Part shown: positions 7,648 through 19,928 of the stretch, piece by piece
Numbering within the stretch: the first letter of the stretch is position 1
Layout of the letters: every line of letters starts with the position of its first letter
NCBI GenBank assembly: GCA_025964675.1
Contig: JAOPYI010000171.1
Location: forward strand, 1 to 64,000
Reading direction: 5' to 3'
Length of the DNA: 64,000 nt
From: Sphaerisporangium sp.
GTDB taxonomy: Bacteria; Actinomycetota; Actinomycetes; Streptosporangiales; Streptosporangiaceae
Notes under the pieces: model-generated
Database searches by the model: none
The model's input: the letters and a program-made list of their open reading frames with translations, nothing else
What the model was told of the DNA's origin: nothing
Made by a program: the position numbers and the translations under genes

Positions 7648-9173
7648 TGGCCTGCCCCCTTCTTTTCAGCGGTGGCGGGTATGGCGGGGGTGAACGGCGT
7701 CACGTGCACACTGGTCAGGGTCTGATGGACCGCCGGGTTGATCACGTCGAGCAGCGGCTTGGGGAAGAACCCGAAGCCGATGAGCAGCGCGAGCAGGGGT
7801 GCCACCACGATCTTCTCGCGGAGGTTCAGGTCGGGCATCGTCTTGATCTTCTCGGGCGTCGGGCCGGTCATCATCCGCTGGTACATCCACAGGATGTAGA
7901 CGGCCGCGAGGACCATGCCGGACAGGGCGATGATGCTCGGGACGACGTACCGCTCGTACGTGCCGATCAGGACGAGGAACTCGCTGACGAACGTCGACAG
8001 GCCCGGCAGCGACAGGGACGACAGACCCGCGACCAGGAAGGTGCCCGCCAGCACGGGGGCGACCTTCTGCACGCCTCCGTAGTCCGCGATGTACTGCGAG
8101 CCGCGGCGGTTGATCAGGAAGCCCGCGAGCAGGAACAGCGCGCCGGTCGAGAAGCCGTGGTTCACCATGTAGAGCGTGGCGCCCGAGCCCGCGTCGGCGG
8201 TCATCGCGAACACGCCCATCGTGATGAAGCCGAAGTGCGAGATCGACGTGTAGGCGATGAGCCGCTTCATGTCTGTCTGCCCGATGGCCACGACCGCGCC
8301 GTACACGATGCCGATCACGCTCAGCGCGATGACCAGCGGTGTGAAGAACTTGGCGGCATCCGGGAAGAGCTCCAGGCAGAAGCGGAGCATTCCGTACGTG
8401 CCGACCTTGTCAAGCACGCCGACCAGCAGGACGGCCGCGCCGGCGGGCGCCTGGGCGGCGGCGTCGGGCAGCCAGGTGTGGAACGGCCAGAGCGGCGCCT
8501 TGACCGCGAACGCGATGAAGAAGCCGAGGAACAGCCACTTCTGCGTGGTCGGGTCCTTGATGACGCCGATCAGCTCGGGCTGCAGGAACGTGCCCTTGCC
8601 GGCGATGGAGTAGAGCGCGATCACAGCCACCAGCATGAGCAGGCCGCCGAACAGCGAGTACAGCAGGAACTTGACGGCCGCGTAGGACCGCTGGGCTCCG
8701 CCGTACGACCCGATCATGAAGTACATCGGGATCAGCATCGCTTCGAAGAAGACGTAGAACAGGAAGATGTCGGTCGCCGCGAAAACGCCGATCATCATCG
8801 CCTCGAGCACCAGGATGAGCGCGAAGTACGTCTTGACCGACCGCTTGGCCTCGGGCCGGTCGGCGTCGTTCCAGGAGGCCAGCACGACGATCGGCACGAG
8901 CACCACGGCCAGCGCGATCAGCACGAGCGCGATGCCGTCGACGGCGACCGCGTAGTGGACGCCGAACGACGGGATCCAGTTGTAGATCTCGCTGAACTGG
9001 TCACGACGGCCCGACGGGTCGAACTGGAACGCCATGACGAGCGTGAGCGCCAGCACGATGAGCGAGACCGCGAGCGTGAGCTGCTTGGCGAGCCTGTCGT
9101 TGCCCTTGGGCACCGCCGAGACCGCCAGCGCGCCCACCACGGGCACGCCCATCAGGATTGAGAGCCAGGGCAT
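7644..9173 (-). CDS. nuoM: NADH-quinone oxidoreductase subunit M
   Basis: This proton-pumping membrane subunit has 509 residues from the ATG at 9171-9173, which shares one base with the nuoL stop (TGATG). The frame is open further upstream, but this start gives the expected [17 protein letters not shown]-terminus. Family marks: DGIALVLIALAVVLVPIVVL, FYVFFEAMLIPMYFMIG, FAVKAPLWPFHTWLPDAAAQ, AIGQTDMKRLIAYTSISHFG, and a MVNHGFSTGALFLLAG segment. It contains the key Glu of the EAMLIP helix and the Lys of VKAPLWPFH. Confidence 0.97.
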   Translation of the reverse strand: MPWLSILMGVPVVGALAVSAVPKGNDRLAKQLTLAVSLIVLALTLVMAFQFDPSGRRDQFSEIYNWIPSFGVHYAVAVDGIALVLIALAVVLVPIVVLASWNDADRPEAKRSVKTYFALILVLEAMMIGVFAATDIFLFYVFFEAMLIPMYFMIGSYGGAQRSYAAVKFLLYSLFGGLLMLVAVIALYSIAGKGTFLQPELIGVIKDPTTQKWLFLGFFIAFAVKAPLWPFHTWLPDAAAQAPAGAAVLLVGVLDKVGTYGMLRFCLELFPDAAKFFTPLVIALSVIGIVYGAVVAIGQTDMKRLIAYTSISHFGFITMGVFAMTADAGSGATLYMVNHGFSTGALFLLAGFLINRRGSQYIADYGGVQKVAPVLAGTFLVAGLSSLSLPGLSTFVSEFLVLIGTYERYVVPSIIALSGMVLAAVYILWMYQRMMTGPTPEKIKTMPDLNLREKIVVAPLLALLIGFGFFPKPLLDVINPAVHQTLTSVHVTPFTPAIPATAEKKGAGQ

Positions 9174-11086
9174 CACAGGTTCCCTACGACGAACCATGCG
9201 CCGACCAGAAGGGCGGCACCGAAGAATATCGACAAGGCGTACGACCGGACGAAGCCGGTCTGGACTCGGCGCAGGCGGCCGGACGTGCCGCCGATCAGCG
9301 CGGCCAGCCCGTTGACCAGGCCGTCGACGCCGCGGTTGTCGAAGAACACCGCGAGCCGGGTCAGCCACTGGCCGGGACGCATGAACAGCGCCTCGTTGAG
9401 CGCGTCGCCGTACAGGTCACGACGGGCGAAGACGGTGAGCAGCGACCCGCGCGGCGCGACCGCCGGGACCTCGGACCTGCCGTACCTCAGCCAGGCGTAG
9501 ACGACGCCGACCGCGACCAGCGCCAGGGTGACGAGACCGGTGACGCTGAACGGGGCGAAGCTCGGCAGCTCCGCGGGACGGCCGACGGCCGGCGAGAGGA
9601 ACAGCATGAAGCGGTTGCCCGTGATGAGGAACGCGCCGCCGAAGACCGAGCCGACCGACAGGATGATCAGCGGCCAGGTCATCACGGCGGGCGACTCGTG
9701 CGGGTGGGCGTCCTTGTCCCAGCGCGGCCGGCCGTGGAAGGTCATGAAGAACAGCCGCGACATGTAGAAGCCGGTGATGCCGGCACCGATCACGGCCAGC
9801 CAGCCGAGGATCGGGTTGTGGTGCATCGCGGTCTCGATGATGCCGTCCTTGGTCCAGTAACCGGACAGCAGCGGGAAGCCGATGATCGCCAGGTAGCCGA
9901 GCCCGAAAGTGATCCACGTGATCTTCATGACGGAGGCCAGGCCGCCGTACTTGCGCATGTCGACCTCGTCGTTCATCGCGTGCATGACCGAGCCGGCACC
10001 GAGGAACATGGAGGCCTTGAAGAAGCCGTGCGCGATCAGGTGGGCGATGGCGAAGGCGTACCCCACCGGGCCGAGGCCGGCGGCGAGCATCATGTAGCCG
10101 ATCTGGGACATCGTCGAACCGGCCAGGGCCTTCTTGATGTCGTCCTTGGCGGTACCGATGATCGCACCGGCGAGCAGGGTGGCCACGCCGACGATCGTCA
10201 CCACCAGCTGCGCGGTCGGCGCCCCCTCGAAGATCGCGCCGGAGCGGACCACGAGGTAGACGCCGGCCGTGACCATGGTGGCCGCGTGGATGAGGGCCGA
10301 AACCGGGGTCGGGCCTTCCATCGCGTCCAGGAGCCACGACTGCAGCGGGAGCTGGGCCGACTTGCCGCACGCGCCGAGCAGGAGCGCGAGGCCGATCAGG
10401 GTCAGCGTGCCCTGCGACGCCTGCGAGGCGTGGGCGAAGACCGGCCCGAACGCCACGGTGCCGAACGTCGTGAAGATCACGAAGATGCCGAGCGCGAGGC
10501 CCATGTCACCGACGCGGTTGACGATGAAGGCCTTCTTGGCCGCCGCGGCGGCCGACGGCTTGTGCTGCCAGAAGCCGATCAGCAGGTAGGACGCGAGACC
10601 CACGCCCTCCCAGCCGACATAGAGGCCGAGGTAGTTGTCGGCCAGCACCAGCAGGAGCATCGCCGCGATGAAGAGGTTCAGGTAGGCGAAGAACCGCCGC
10701 CGGTCAGGGTCGTGCGCCATGTAGCCGATCGAGTAGATGTGGATCAGAGACCCGACACCGGTGATCAGCAGGGCGAACGAGATCGACAACGGGTCCAGCA
10801 GGAGGCCCATCTTGACGTCGAGCGTGCCGGCCGGCAGGAAGTCGTACAGCTCCACCAGCCGGCGGCGCTGGTCGGCCCCGAGGCCGAGCAGCTCGAAGAA
10901 GACGAGCACGGCGACCACGAACGACGCCAGGGACATGGCGACGCCGAGGAAGTGGCCCCAGCGGTCGGTACGGCGACCCCCCAGCAGCAGGACCGCCGCG
11001 CCCACCAAGGGCAGGACGATCATCAGCCAGGAGACGCCGATCACTCCACCGGAGTGCTGGACGATCTCAGCGGGTTCCACGGCCAC
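9173..11086 (-). CDS. nuoL: NADH-quinone oxidoreductase subunit L
   Basis: This is the largest antiporter-like subunit, at 637 residues. It has the N-terminal Oxidored_q1_N region ([40 protein letters not shown]), the core ([87 protein letters not shown]), and the long C-terminal arm that includes the lateral amphipathic helix. It lies three bases after nuoK. Confidence 0.97.
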   Translation of the reverse strand: MAVEPAEIVQHSGGVIGVSWLMIVLPLVGAAVLLLGGRRTDRWGHFLGVAMSLASFVVAVLVFFELLGLGADQRRRLVELYDFLPAGTLDVKMGLLLDPLSISFALLITGVGSLIHIYSIGYMAHDPDRRRFFAYLNLFIAAMLLLVLADNYLGLYVGWEGVGLASYLLIGFWQHKPSAAAAAKKAFIVNRVGDMGLALGIFVIFTTFGTVAFGPVFAHASQASQGTLTLIGLALLLGACGKSAQLPLQSWLLDAMEGPTPVSALIHAATMVTAGVYLVVRSGAIFEGAPTAQLVVTIVGVATLLAGAIIGTAKDDIKKALAGSTMSQIGYMMLAAGLGPVGYAFAIAHLIAHGFFKASMFLGAGSVMHAMNDEVDMRKYGGLASVMKITWITFGLGYLAIIGFPLLSGYWTKDGIIETAMHHNPILGWLAVIGAGITGFYMSRLFFMTFHGRPRWDKDAHPHESPAVMTWPLIILSVGSVFGGAFLITGNRFMLFLSPAVGRPAELPSFAPFSVTGLVTLALVAVGVVYAWLRYGRSEVPAVAPRGSLLTVFARRDLYGDALNEALFMRPGQWLTRLAVFFDNRGVDGLVNGLAALIGGTSGRLRRVQTGFVRSYALSIFFGAALLVGAWFVVGNL

Positions 11087-11089
11087 CTC

Positions 11090-11386
11090 TTAGTACTTCA
11101 GCAGGTTGACGTCGTCCACCGACGCGGACCTGCGGGTTCGGAAGATCGTCACGATGATCGCGAGACCCACGACGACCTCGGCGGCGGCCACGATCATCAC
11201 GAAGAACGCGATGATCTGGCCCTGAAGGTTGCCGTGCTGCCGTGCGAACGTGACGAAAGCCAGGTTGCAGGCGTTGAGCATGAGCTCTACGCACATGAAC
11301 ACGACGATGGCGTTGCGGCGCACGAGCACGCCGACGGCACCGATGGCGAACAGCAGCGCGGAGAGCACCAGGTAGTGGGTGGTCAC
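11090..11386 (-). CDS. nuoK: NADH-quinone oxidoreductase subunit K
   Basis: This small three-helix membrane subunit has 98 residues. It shows the conserved [20 protein letters not shown] stretch with the two glutamates used in proton transfer (CVELMLN and [11 protein letters not shown]). The GTG start overlaps the nuoJ stop as GTGA. The length is normal for the family. Confidence 0.96.
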   Translation of the reverse strand: MTTHYLVLSALLFAIGAVGVLVRRNAIVVFMCVELMLNACNLAFVTFARQHGNLQGQIIAFFVMIVAAAEVVVGLAIIVTIFRTRRSASVDDVNLLKY

Positions 11387-12255
11387 TTGCCTTCCTCCTC
11401 GACGGGGCTGCCGGTGGTCTGCGAGACCTTCGGCTTGTCCTCCGCCTCGACGGGGCCCTCGGGCTCCTCGGCGACGGCCTGGACGACCTTCGGCCTGCCC
11501 GCGGGGCCCGACGCGACGTTCCTGATGGCCTGGGCGAGCCGCGGGTTCTCCGGAAGGTGGCCGTCGGCGACGTCGTGCCGGGCGATGAACCGGTTGACCG
11601 AGAGCTCGGAGACCGTGCCGTCCGGCAGCAGCGCGGGCATGTCGATCGCGTTGTGCCGGGCGTAGGTGCCGGGTCCGGGGAGCGGGGCCGGGTGGTCGCC
11701 GAGGAACCGGGCGCGTGCCAGGTCCTTCTGGGACGCCTTCGGCGTGCTGCGCTCGCGGTGCGCCAGCACCATCGCGCCGAGCGCGGCGGTGATGAGCAAC
11801 GCGGAGGTGACCTCGAACGCGAAGACGTAGCGCGTGAAGATCAGCCTGGCCAGCGCGGGGACGTTGCCCCCGTCCGCCTTGACCGCCGAGGCGAGCCCGG
11901 CCGGGTCGCCGATCACGGCGTTGCCGATGGCGGCGGCCAGGAGCACGGCGAAGCCGAGGCCCGCGATGACCGCCCAGAAGCGCTGACCCCTGATCGTCTC
12001 CACCAGGGAGTCGGAGGAGTCGACGCCGACCAGCATCAGCACGAACAGGAAGAGCATCATGACCGCGCCGGTGTAGACGATGATCTGCACCACGGCGAGG
12101 AACGGGGCGTCCTGCACGGCGTAGAGCACCGCCAGCGACAGCATCACCACGCCCAGCATGAGCGCGGAGTACACCGCCTTGCGGCTGAAGACGAGTCCGA
12201 ACGCCGCGGTCACCGAGACGACCGCCAGCACCCAGAACGTGATGGTTTCACCCAT
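11383..12255 (-). CDS. nuoJ: NADH-quinone oxidoreductase subunit J with long C-terminal tail
   Basis: This membrane subunit has 290 residues from the ATG at 12253-12255, which lies inside the last codons of nuoI (8-base overlap). The five-helix core (about residues 1-165) contains [40 protein letters not shown], and [20 protein letters not shown]. The remaining 120 residues are hydrophilic, Pro/Glu-rich and probably cytoplasmic. A tail of this kind is common in actinobacterial NuoJ and has no known function. Confidence 0.95.
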   Translation of the reverse strand: MGETITFWVLAVVSVTAAFGLVFSRKAVYSALMLGVVMLSLAVLYAVQDAPFLAVVQIIVYTGAVMMLFLFVLMLVGVDSSDSLVETIRGQRFWAVIAGLGFAVLLAAAIGNAVIGDPAGLASAVKADGGNVPALARLIFTRYVFAFEVTSALLITAALGAMVLAHRERSTPKASQKDLARARFLGDHPAPLPGPGTYARHNAIDMPALLPDGTVSELSVNRFIARHDVADGHLPENPRLAQAIRNVASGPAGRPKVVQAVAEEPEGPVEAEDKPKVSQTTGSPVEEEGK

Positions 12256-12763
12256 TGCTACGGCCCAACCGGTAGTAGTCCTCTTCGGTCTCGCCGAGGC
12301 GCATGGGGTGCGGCGGCGTCTCCATGCCGGGACCCAGCGGCGCGAGCAGCATCTCCTTGGTGTAGATGAGGCTCTCACGACTGGAGTCCGCGAGCTCGTA
12401 CTCGTTGGTCATCGTGAGCGCGCGTGTCGGGCACGCCTCGATGCACAGGCCGCACAGGATGCAACGGAGATAGTTGATCTGGTAGATCCTGCCGTACCGC
12501 TCACCCGGGGAGAACCGCTCCTCGTCGGTGTTGTCGGCACCTTCCACGAAGATCGCGTCCGCCGGGCAGGCCCAGGCGCAGAGCTCGCACCCGACGCACT
12601 TCTCCAGGCCGTCCGGCCAGCGGTTCAGCTGGTGGCGGCCGTGGAACCGAGGTGCGGTGGGCCGCTTCTCCTCGGGGTACCTGACCGTCACCGGCTTCTT
12701 GAACATGTGGTGGAAGGTGACGCCGAAACCCTTTACGGGGTTCAGGAAATCAGTTAGTCCCAC
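12248..12763 (-). CDS. nuoI: NADH-quinone oxidoreductase subunit I
   Basis: This ferredoxin-like subunit holds two [4Fe-4S] clusters (N6a and N6b) that carry electrons toward quinone. The motifs [16 protein letters not shown] and [16 protein letters not shown] give all eight cysteines. I choose the GTG at 12761-12763 (171 residues), because AAGGAGG lies seven bases upstream and it begins [20 protein letters not shown]. The frame extends upstream inside nuoH but that part has no family character. It overlaps nuoH by 14 bases and nuoJ by 8. Confidence 0.96.
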   Translation of the reverse strand: MGLTDFLNPVKGFGVTFHHMFKKPVTVRYPEEKRPTAPRFHGRHQLNRWPDGLEKCVGCELCAWACPADAIFVEGADNTDEERFSPGERYGRIYQINYLRCILCGLCIEACPTRALTMTNEYELADSSRESLIYTKEMLLAPLGPGMETPPHPMRLGETEEDYYRLGRSNG

Positions 12764-14108
12764 TGGGGACCTCCTTGCGTCCGTTGACGCCGTGGTAGTG
12801 CGGCAGGTCCAGCGCCGGAACCGGGAACCCACCGGCGGCGGGCTCGGCACGAAGCTGCTCGAACTCGGCCTCGACCTCCGCGGCCCGTGCCTCTCTGCGG
12901 CGCTGGTTGACCGTGTCGAAGCGGAAGTAGATCGCGAGGATCCCGACCACGACGATCGCCGCGACGATCAGCACAAGATTTCGCTGCTCACCGGCGATCC
13001 GGGTGGCGCGGACGGTCGCGACGAGCAGGATCCATCCCAGGTTGAGCGGGATGAGGACCTTCCAGCCGAACGCCATGAGCTGGTCGTACCGGATGCGGGG
13101 CAGCGAGGCGCGCACCCAGATGAAGAACGCGAACACCAGCACCAGCTTGACGAAGAACCACAGCATCGGCCACCAGCCGACGTTCGCGCCGTCCCACAGG
13201 GAGATGGGCCAGGGGGCACGCCATCCGCCGAGGAACAGCGTGATGCACAACCCCGACACGGTGAACACGTTGGCGTACTCCGCCAGCATGAACATCGCGA
13301 ACTTCAGCGAGGAGGAGTACTCGGTGTGGAAGCCGCCGACCAGCTCGCCCTCGCCCTCGGGCAGGTCGAACGGCACACGGTTCGTCTCGCCGAGCATCGT
13401 GATCACGTAGATCAGGAACGACGGGATCAGCAGGACGGCGTACCAGGACGGGAGCGGGATGTGGAGCCCGCCGAGGTCCCAGGTGCCGCCGGACGCCTGC
13501 TTGGCCACGATCTCGGAGGTGGACAGCGTGCCCGCGAACAGGAACACCGCCACGAACGACAGGCCCATCGCGATCTCGTACGAGATGACCTGGGCCGTGG
13601 ACCGCAGCCCGCCCAGCACGGCGTACGGCGAGCGCGAGCCCCAGCCCGCGAGCACGATGCCGTAGACGCCGATCGACGCCATCGCGAGCACGACCAGCAC
13701 CGCGACAGGCAGGTCGGTGAGCTGCAGCGGTGTCCTGACGCCGAACATCGACACGATCGGCCCGAACGGGATGATCGAGTACGACAGGAACGCCGGCACG
13801 GCGATGATGATCGGCGCGAGGATGTAGACGACCTTGTCGACGGTCCTCGGGAGGATGTCCTCCTTCAGACCCATCTTGATGCCGTCGGCCACCGACTGCA
13901 GCAGGCCGAACTTGCCCGCCCGGTTGGGGCCGTAGCGGTGCTGCATGCGTGAGATGAGCTTGCGCTCGGTCCACACGCCGAACAGCACGCCCAGCATCAG
14001 GAAGACGAAGATGAAGACGGCCTTGATGATGGAGATCCACAAGGGATCCTTGCCGAAGTCGGCCAGGGTGGGCCCGGCCGGATCGGCGACGAGCAAAGGC
14101 CCTGTCAT
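12750..14108 (-). CDS. nuoH: NADH-quinone oxidoreductase subunit H
   Basis: This eight-helix subunit forms the quinone-binding chamber with NuoB and NuoD. Signatures: [75 protein letters not shown], and [18 protein letters not shown]. The ATG at 14106-14108 has GAGGAG 13 bases upstream; another in-frame ATG at 14129 lacks one. The predicted protein is 452 residues, with a hydrophilic C-terminal tail of about 60 residues. There is an 81-base gap to nuoG, the largest break between nuoC and nuoN. Confidence 0.96.
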   Translation of the reverse strand: MTGPLLVADPAGPTLADFGKDPLWISIIKAVFIFVFLMLGVLFGVWTERKLISRMQHRYGPNRAGKFGLLQSVADGIKMGLKEDILPRTVDKVVYILAPIIIAVPAFLSYSIIPFGPIVSMFGVRTPLQLTDLPVAVLVVLAMASIGVYGIVLAGWGSRSPYAVLGGLRSTAQVISYEIAMGLSFVAVFLFAGTLSTSEIVAKQASGGTWDLGGLHIPLPSWYAVLLIPSFLIYVITMLGETNRVPFDLPEGEGELVGGFHTEYSSSLKFAMFMLAEYANVFTVSGLCITLFLGGWRAPWPISLWDGANVGWWPMLWFFVKLVLVFAFFIWVRASLPRIRYDQLMAFGWKVLIPLNLGWILLVATVRATRIAGEQRNLVLIVAAIVVVGILAIYFRFDTVNQRRREARAAEVEAEFEQLRAEPAAGGFPVPALDLPHYHGVNGRKEVPSGTN

Positions 14109-14189
14109 TGGTCGCTCACCACTCCTCATTCGCTTCGCGGGCGGCTGATGGCTCGCCGACCGCTCCGCTCACTGCGCCGGGTTCGTTCC

Positions 14190-16619
14190 TCATGAAGCGC
14201 TCCCGATCTTGACGACGTCACCGGCCACGGCGCGCAGGTCACGCGTGACCGAGCAGCCGGCCGAGTTCGACGGCACCCAGACCACGCGGTCGGGCAGGTC
14301 GGCCAGCCGCGCGGGCAGCGTCACCGAACCGCCGTCCGTGGTGATCGTGACCTTACCGCCGTCGAGCGCGCCGATCTCCGCGGCCGTGGCCTCGGACAGC
14401 AGCGCCTCCACGGCCCGGCCCGTGCCGGCGAGGTACGGCTCGCCGTCCTGCAGTCGGCCGGAGTCCAGCAGCAGGTGCCAGGACGCAAGGACGGCCTCGC
14501 CGGCCTTCGGGTCGGCGTGCGTGCCGCCGGTGACGCTCGGGCCGTTGGCCCGGGAGCCACGCCAGGCGCCGAGCGCCGCGAGTTCGCGGCGGGCGGCGGC
14601 CGGGTCGGGCAGGCCGAGGTGCACGTCCATGTGGTCGCCGATCGCGGCGATGGCGCGCAGGTCGCTCATCACGCCCGGGACCTCGATGGCCTGCTCGAAC
14701 GAGCGCCCGCGGCCTTCCCAGTCGACGAACGTGCCGCTCTTCTCCGAGACCGCCGCGACGGGCAGCACGACGTCGGCGCGGTCGGTGACCGCGCTGGCGC
14801 GCATCTCCAGCGAGACGATGAACGGGGTGTTCTCCAGGGCCGCGAGGGCGGCCTCGGGGTCGGCCAGGTCGTAGGGGTCGACACCGCCGATGACGAGGGC
14901 GTCGAGCTCGCCGTCCAGCGCGGCGGAGAGGATGGCCGAGGTGTCGCGTCCCGGGGTGTCGGGAAGGCCCGAGACGTTCCACGCGCGTGCGACCTCCGCG
15001 CGGGCCGTCTCGTCGGCGGCCGGGCGTCCGATCGGCAGGAGGTTCGGCAGAGCGCCGGCCTCGATCGCGCCGCGCTCGCCGGCCCGGCGGGGCACCCACG
15101 CGAGGCGCGCACCCGAGGTGGCGCTCAGCCGTGCGACGGCGGAGAGCGCGCCGCGGGAGGCGGCGAGCCGCTCCCCCACCAGGATGATCGCGCCAGGCAG
15201 CTTCAGCGCGTCGGTCGCCGCCGAGGAGCCGGAGATCAGGTCGCCGAACGCCTCGGCCTCCGCGCCGGGAAGCGTGCGGATCAGGGTGCCGCCCATCTTC
15301 GCGAGGCCCGGCGTGGCGAACGGCGCGAGCGAGAAGACCTTCAGGCCGCGCTTGCGCCATGCCTTGCGGAGCCGCAGGTGGACGATAGGCGACTCGTCCT
15401 CGGGCTCGAACCCGGCGAGCAGCACGGCCGGAGCCTTCTCGAGGTCGGCGTAGGAGACCTCGATGCCCTTGCCCGCCACCGCGTGGGCGAGGAAGACCGA
15501 CTCCTCGTCCGACAGCGGGCGGGACCGGAAGTCGATGTCGTTGGTGCCGAGCGCGATGCGGGCGAACTTGGAGTAGGCGTAGGCGTCCTCGACGGTCACC
15601 CGTCCGCCGACCAGCACGCCGGCCTTGCCGCGGGCCCTGGCGAGCCCCTGGGCTGCGGCCGTGAGGGCCTCGGGCCAGGACGCGGGCCGCAGGTGGCCGG
15701 TCTCGTCACGGACGAGCGGAGACTGCAGGCGATCGGGCTGGGTCGTGTAGGCGAAGGCCCAGCGGCCCTTGTCGCAGTTCCACTCCTCGTTGACCTGCGG
15801 GTCGTCCCCGGCGAGGCGGCGGGTGACCTTGCCGCGCCGGTGGTCGGTGCGCAGCTCGCAGCCGCTCGCGCAGTGCTCGCACGCGCTTGTCGTGGACACG
15901 AGGTCGAACGGCCGGGACTTGAAGCGGTACGCGGCGCCGGTGAGCGCGCCCACCGGGCAGATCTGGATGGTGTTGCCGGAGAAGTACGACTGGAACGGCT
16001 CGCCGTTCGCGACGCCCACCTGCTCGGCGGCACCGCGCTCGAAGAAGTCGATCAGCGGGTCGCCGGCGATCTCATCGGAGAAGCGGATGCAGCGGGCGCA
16101 CTGGACGCAGCGCTCCCGGTCGAGCAGCACCTCGGTCGAGAGCGGGATGGGCTTCTCGAAGGTGCGCTTGGTCTCCTCGAACCGCGACTCGCCCTGGCCG
16201 TTCGACATGGCCTGGTTCTGCAGGGGGCACTCGCCGCCCTTGTCGCAGACCGGGCAGTCGAGCGGGTGGTTCATGAGCAGCAGCTCCATGACACCGCGCT
16301 GGGCCTTCTCGGCGACCGGGGAGGTGAGCTGGGTCTGGATGACCATGCCCTCGGCGACCTCGATGGCGCAGGACGGCTGCGGCTTCGGGAAACCGCGGCC
16401 GTTGCCGGCATCCGTGATCTCCACCAGGCACTGGCGGCAGTTGGCCGCAGGTTCGAGCAGCGGGTGGTCGCAGAACCTTGGGATCTGGATGCCCAGCAAC
16501 TCGGCTGCCCGAATGATCAGGGTCCCCTTGGGGACGCTGATCTGGAACCCGTCGACGGTGAGGTTCACCATGTCCACGGGCTGCTCGACCTGCCCTGCCG
16601 ACGTGGTTTGAACGGTCAT
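14190..16619 (-). CDS. nuoG: NADH-quinone oxidoreductase subunit G
   Basis: This iron-sulfur subunit of the peripheral arm has 809 residues. The N-terminal [2Fe-2S] site is [19 protein letters not shown]. Further sites are [43 protein letters not shown], and the [12 protein letters not shown] cluster (N7-like), followed by a degenerate molybdopterin-oxidoreductase domain to the C-terminus. The start overlaps the nuoF stop (ATGA). The frame is open for 15 codons upstream, but the chosen ATG gives [13 protein letters not shown] and the coupled overlap. Confidence 0.96.
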   Translation of the reverse strand: MTVQTTSAGQVEQPVDMVNLTVDGFQISVPKGTLIIRAAELLGIQIPRFCDHPLLEPAANCRQCLVEITDAGNGRGFPKPQPSCAIEVAEGMVIQTQLTSPVAEKAQRGVMELLLMNHPLDCPVCDKGGECPLQNQAMSNGQGESRFEETKRTFEKPIPLSTEVLLDRERCVQCARCIRFSDEIAGDPLIDFFERGAAEQVGVANGEPFQSYFSGNTIQICPVGALTGAAYRFKSRPFDLVSTTSACEHCASGCELRTDHRRGKVTRRLAGDDPQVNEEWNCDKGRWAFAYTTQPDRLQSPLVRDETGHLRPASWPEALTAAAQGLARARGKAGVLVGGRVTVEDAYAYSKFARIALGTNDIDFRSRPLSDEESVFLAHAVAGKGIEVSYADLEKAPAVLLAGFEPEDESPIVHLRLRKAWRKRGLKVFSLAPFATPGLAKMGGTLIRTLPGAEAEAFGDLISGSSAATDALKLPGAIILVGERLAASRGALSAVARLSATSGARLAWVPRRAGERGAIEAGALPNLLPIGRPAADETARAEVARAWNVSGLPDTPGRDTSAILSAALDGELDALVIGGVDPYDLADPEAALAALENTPFIVSLEMRASAVTDRADVVLPVAAVSEKSGTFVDWEGRGRSFEQAIEVPGVMSDLRAIAAIGDHMDVHLGLPDPAAARRELAALGAWRGSRANGPSVTGGTHADPKAGEAVLASWHLLLDSGRLQDGEPYLAGTGRAVEALLSEATAAEIGALDGGKVTITTDGGSVTLPARLADLPDRVVWVPSNSAGCSVTRDLRAVAGDVVKIGSAS

Positions 16620-17905
16620 GCGGAGGCCCCCCACACAGTGGACGCCGCCCGGTCGAACGGACATGCGCCGATCTCGAAGTGCTTGAGGTATTCGTCGCGG
16701 AAGTGCTTGACCGACGAGTGGATCGGGCTGACGGCGCCGTCACCGAGGGCGCAGAACGACCGGCCCAGGATGTTGTCCGCGATGTCCGTGATCGTGGTCA
16801 GGTCGTCCTCGGTGCCCTGGCCCTTCTCGAGCCGCCTGAGGACCTGCTTGAGCCAGTAGGTGCCTTCCCGGCAGGGGGTGCACTTACCGCAGGACTCGTG
16901 GGCGTAGAACTCGGTCCACCGCAGCACCGCACGCACGACGCAGGTCGTCTCGTCGAAGATCTGCAGCGCCCGGGTGCCGAGCATCGACCCCTTGGCGCCG
17001 ACCGACTCGAAGTCGAGCGGGACGTCCAGGTGCTCGTCGGTGAAGATCGGGGTGGAGGACCCGCCAGGCGTCCAGAACTTGAGCCGGTGGCCCGCCCGGA
17101 CACCGCCCGCCATGTCGAGCAGCTCGCGCAGGGTGATGCCCAGCGGGGCTTCGTACTGCCCCGGGCGGGTGACGTGGCCGCTCAGCGAGAAGATGCCGAA
17201 GCCCTTGGACTTCTCGGTGCCCATCGAGGCGAACCAGTCGGCGCCGTTGCTGACGATGCTGGGAACGCTTGCGATGGATTCGACGTTGTTGATGACAGTG
17301 GGACACGCGTAAAGACCCGCCACGGCGGGGAAGGGGGGCTTGAGACGAGGTTGACCTCTGTAGCCCTCCAGCGAGTCGAGCAGCGCCGTCTCCTCGCCGC
17401 AGATGTAGGCGCCGGCGCCGGTGTGCACGACGAGCTCCAGGTCGTAGCCCGACCCGAGGATGTCCGTGCCGAGATAGCCCTTCTCGTACGCCTCGGCGAC
17501 CGCCGCCTGCACCCGGCGGACGACGTGGAGCACCTCGCCGCGGATGTAGATGAAGGCCTGGTTGGCGCGGATCGCGAACGCCGTGATGATGACGCCCTCC
17601 ACCAGCGAGTGGGGGTTGGCCATCATGAGCGGGATGTCCTTGCAGGTGCCCGGCTCCGACTCGTCGGCGTTGACGACGAGGTAGTGCGCCTTGCCGTCGC
17701 CCTGGGGGATGAATCCCCACTTCATGCCGGTCGGGAAGCCCGCGCCGCCACGGCCGCGCAGGCCGGAGTCCTTGACCACCTTGATGATGGCGTCGGGGTC
17801 CATCCCGAGCGCGGTCTTGGCGGCTTCGTACTCCCCGTATCCCTGGAGGGTGAACGAGTCCGCCCGATCCCAGTTCGCGGTGAGGACCGGAGTCAGAGTC
17901 GTCAT
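16616..17905 (-). CDS. nuoF: NADH-quinone oxidoreductase subunit F
   Basis: This NADH- and FMN-binding subunit has 429 residues. It shows the glycine-rich NADH site ([18 protein letters not shown]), the FMN region ([39 protein letters not shown]), and the N3 [4Fe-4S] motif [12 protein letters not shown] with the distal Cys in [10 protein letters not shown]. The ATG at 17903-17905 overlaps the nuoE stop (ATGA). It accepts hydride from NADH and passes electrons to the cluster chain. Confidence 0.97.
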   Translation of the reverse strand: MTTLTPVLTANWDRADSFTLQGYGEYEAAKTALGMDPDAIIKVVKDSGLRGRGGAGFPTGMKWGFIPQGDGKAHYLVVNADESEPGTCKDIPLMMANPHSLVEGVIITAFAIRANQAFIYIRGEVLHVVRRVQAAVAEAYEKGYLGTDILGSGYDLELVVHTGAGAYICGEETALLDSLEGYRGQPRLKPPFPAVAGLYACPTVINNVESIASVPSIVSNGADWFASMGTEKSKGFGIFSLSGHVTRPGQYEAPLGITLRELLDMAGGVRAGHRLKFWTPGGSSTPIFTDEHLDVPLDFESVGAKGSMLGTRALQIFDETTCVVRAVLRWTEFYAHESCGKCTPCREGTYWLKQVLRRLEKGQGTEDDLTTITDIADNILGRSFCALGDGAVSPIHSSVKHFRDEYLKHFEIGACPFDRAASTVWGASA

Positions 17906-18579
17906 TCGGAGGCCCCCTTCGAAGGTGCGGGCGCGGTCCATCCGTTGGCCTTGGCGATCTTGAGGCCCTCGATCGAGGGGCCCACGGCCGACGGGCCGTC
18001 GCCGGCCTGGCCGTCCGGCAGGCCCGCGAGCACGCGCGAGGCCTCCTTGAACGAGCAAAGGCGCCCCGGGCCGCGGGTCGGTGCGATCTCCTTGCCGGCA
18101 CGCAGGTCGTCGACCAGCTGCTTGGCGGAGTCAGGAGTCTGGTTGTCGAAGAACTCCCAGTTGACCATCATCACCGGAGCGAAGTCGCAGGCGGCGTTGC
18201 ACTCGATGCGCTCCAGCGAGACCTTGCCGTCCGAGGTCGTCTCGCCGTTGCCGATGCCGGCGTGCTCGGTGAGCTCCTCCCAGATCTGGTCGCCGCCCAT
18301 GATCGCGCAGAGCGAGTTGATGCAGACTCCCACGTGGAACTCTCCGGCGGGCCGGCGCTTGTACATCGTGTAGAACGTCGACACGCCCACGATCTCGGCC
18401 TTGGTGAGGCCCAGCATCTCGGCGCAGAACTCCTGTCCCGTGTCGGTGACGTAGCCGTCCTCCGCCTGCACGAGGTGCAGCAGCGGCAGCAGCGCCGAGC
18501 GGGGCTTCGGGTAGCGCCCGATGATCTCTTTCGCGTCGCGTTCGAGACGCTCGCGGACTTCCGGCGAGTAGGTCGTCAC
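17902..18579 (-). CDS. nuoE: NADH-quinone oxidoreductase subunit E
   Basis: This thioredoxin-like [2Fe-2S] (N1a) subunit has 225 residues from a GTG that overlaps the nuoD stop (GTGA). Cluster ligands are seen in [13 protein letters not shown] and [16 protein letters not shown]. The core ends near residue 165. About 60 extra residues follow ([20 protein letters not shown] onward), a tail seen in actinobacterial NuoE and absent from E. coli. The frame continues upstream within nuoD but has no family character there. Confidence 0.95.
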   Translation of the reverse strand: MTTYSPEVRERLERDAKEIIGRYPKPRSALLPLLHLVQAEDGYVTDTGQEFCAEMLGLTKAEIVGVSTFYTMYKRRPAGEFHVGVCINSLCAIMGGDQIWEELTEHAGIGNGETTSDGKVSLERIECNAACDFAPVMMVNWEFFDNQTPDSAKQLVDDLRAGKEIAPTRGPGRLCSFKEASRVLAGLPDGQAGDGPSAVGPSIEGLKIAKANGWTAPAPSKGASE

Positions 18580-19928
18580 CGGTCCACACCTCCCATGACC
18601 GGGTCGATCGATGCGACCGCGGCGATGACGTCGGCAATCATGCCGCCTTCGCAGGTAGCGGGCACCGCCTGCAGGTTCGTGAAGGACGGGTCGCGGAAGT
18701 GTACGCGGAAGGGGCGGGTGCCCCCGTCGCTCACGACGTGCGCGCCCAGCTCGCCGCGCGGCGACTCGACCGGGACGTACACCTGGCCCGCCGGAACCCT
18801 GAAGCCCTCGGTCACCAGCTTGAAGTGGTGGATGAGCGCCTCCATCGAGCTGCTCATGATGTGGGCGATGTGGTCGGGCGAGTTGCCGAGACCGTCGGGG
18901 CCGAGCGCGAGCTGCGACGGCCAGCCGATCTTCTTGTCCTCGATCATGACCGGCTTGCCCTTGAGCTCGGAGCCGGAGAGCCGGTCCAGGCACTGGCTGA
19001 TGATCTTCAGCGACTCCTCCATCTCGGCCACCCGGACGAGGTAGCGGCCGTAGACGTCGCAGGAGGTCTCGGTCGGCACGTCGAAGTCGTAGGTCTCGTA
19101 ACCGCTGTAGGGCTGCGACTTGCGCAGGTCCCACGGGAGGCCCGCCGCGCGGACCATGGGCCCGGTGATGCCGAGAGCCATGCAGCCGGTGAGGTCGAGG
19201 TAGGCGACGTCCTTGGTGCGCCGGGTGTACGCGGGGTTCTCGTCGAGGAGCTTGCGCATCTCTTTGATGCGCCCCGGCATGATCTTGAGGAACTCGCCGA
19301 TCTTGTCCACGGCGCCGGCGGGCAGGTCCACCGAGACGCCGCCCGGCCGGACGTACGCCATGTTCATGCGCAGGCCGGTGATGTACTCGAAGAGGTCGAG
19401 CACCAGCTCACGCTCGCGGAAGCCGAACAGCATCGGCGTGGTCGCGCCGAGCTCCAGGCCGAAGGTCGCGATGGCCACGAGGTGGGAGGAGATCCGGTTG
19501 AGCTCCATCATCATGACCCGGATGGTCTGCGCGCGGAGCGGCACCCGGTCGGTGATGCCGAGCAGCTTCTCCACCGCCATGCAGTACGCCGCCTCGTTGA
19601 AGATCGGCGACAGGTAGTCCATGCGGGTGACGAACGTGACCCCCTGGGTCCACGTCCGGAACTCCATGTTCTTCTCGATGCCGGTGTGGAGGTAACCGAT
19701 GCCCACGCGGGCCTCGGTGACGTTCTCACCGTCGAGGGTCAGCACGAGCCGGAGCACGCCGTGGGTGGACGGGTGCTGCGGGCCCATGTTGATGACCAGG
19801 CGCTCCTCGGAGGACTCGGCGACCGCGCCGACGACCTCGTCCCAGTCCTGGCCGTTGACGCTGTAGACCTTGCCCTCGGTGGCGTCCTGCTCGGCGTGAG
19901 CGGTCTCACCGTCATGGATGGCGGTCAT
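18576..19928 (-). CDS. nuoD: NADH-quinone oxidoreductase subunit D
   Basis: This is the 49-kDa-type quinone-site subunit, 450 residues. Conserved motifs: [75 protein letters not shown], and the C-terminal [11 protein letters not shown]. The His of PQHPSTHG and Tyr of the quinone pocket are present. NuoC and NuoD are separate here (fused in E. coli). The ATG overlaps the nuoC stop (ATGA). Confidence 0.97.
   Translation of the reverse strand: MTAIHDGETAHAEQDATEGKVYSVNGQDWDEVVGAVAESSEERLVINMGPQHPSTHGVLRLVLTLDGENVTEARVGIGYLHTGIEKNMEFRTWTQGVTFVTRMDYLSPIFNEAAYCMAVEKLLGITDRVPLRAQTIRVMMMELNRISSHLVAIATFGLELGATTPMLFGFRERELVLDLFEYITGLRMNMAYVRPGGVSVDLPAGAVDKIGEFLKIMPGRIKEMRKLLDENPAYTRRTKDVAYLDLTGCMALGITGPMVRAAGLPWDLRKSQPYSGYETYDFDVPTETSCDVYGRYLVRVAEMEESLKIISQCLDRLSGSELKGKPVMIEDKKIGWPSQLALGPDGLGNSPDHIAHIMSSSMEALIHHFKLVTEGFRVPAGQVYVPVESPRGELGAHVVSDGGTRPFRVHFRDPSFTNLQAVPATCEGGMIADVIAAVASIDPVMGGVDR

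Noticed and set aside
9158-11665. An 835-codon open frame on the plus strand opposite nuoL/nuoK/nuoJ
   Set aside because: It is an antisense shadow, full of Arg/Glu/Asp/His runs and lacking any domain.
14475-16859. A 794-codon open frame on the plus strand opposite nuoG/nuoF
   Set aside because: Its product is low-complexity (Arg/Gly/Ala/Glu-rich) and mirrors the GC bias of the real genes on the other strand. nuoG and nuoF have full family signatures.
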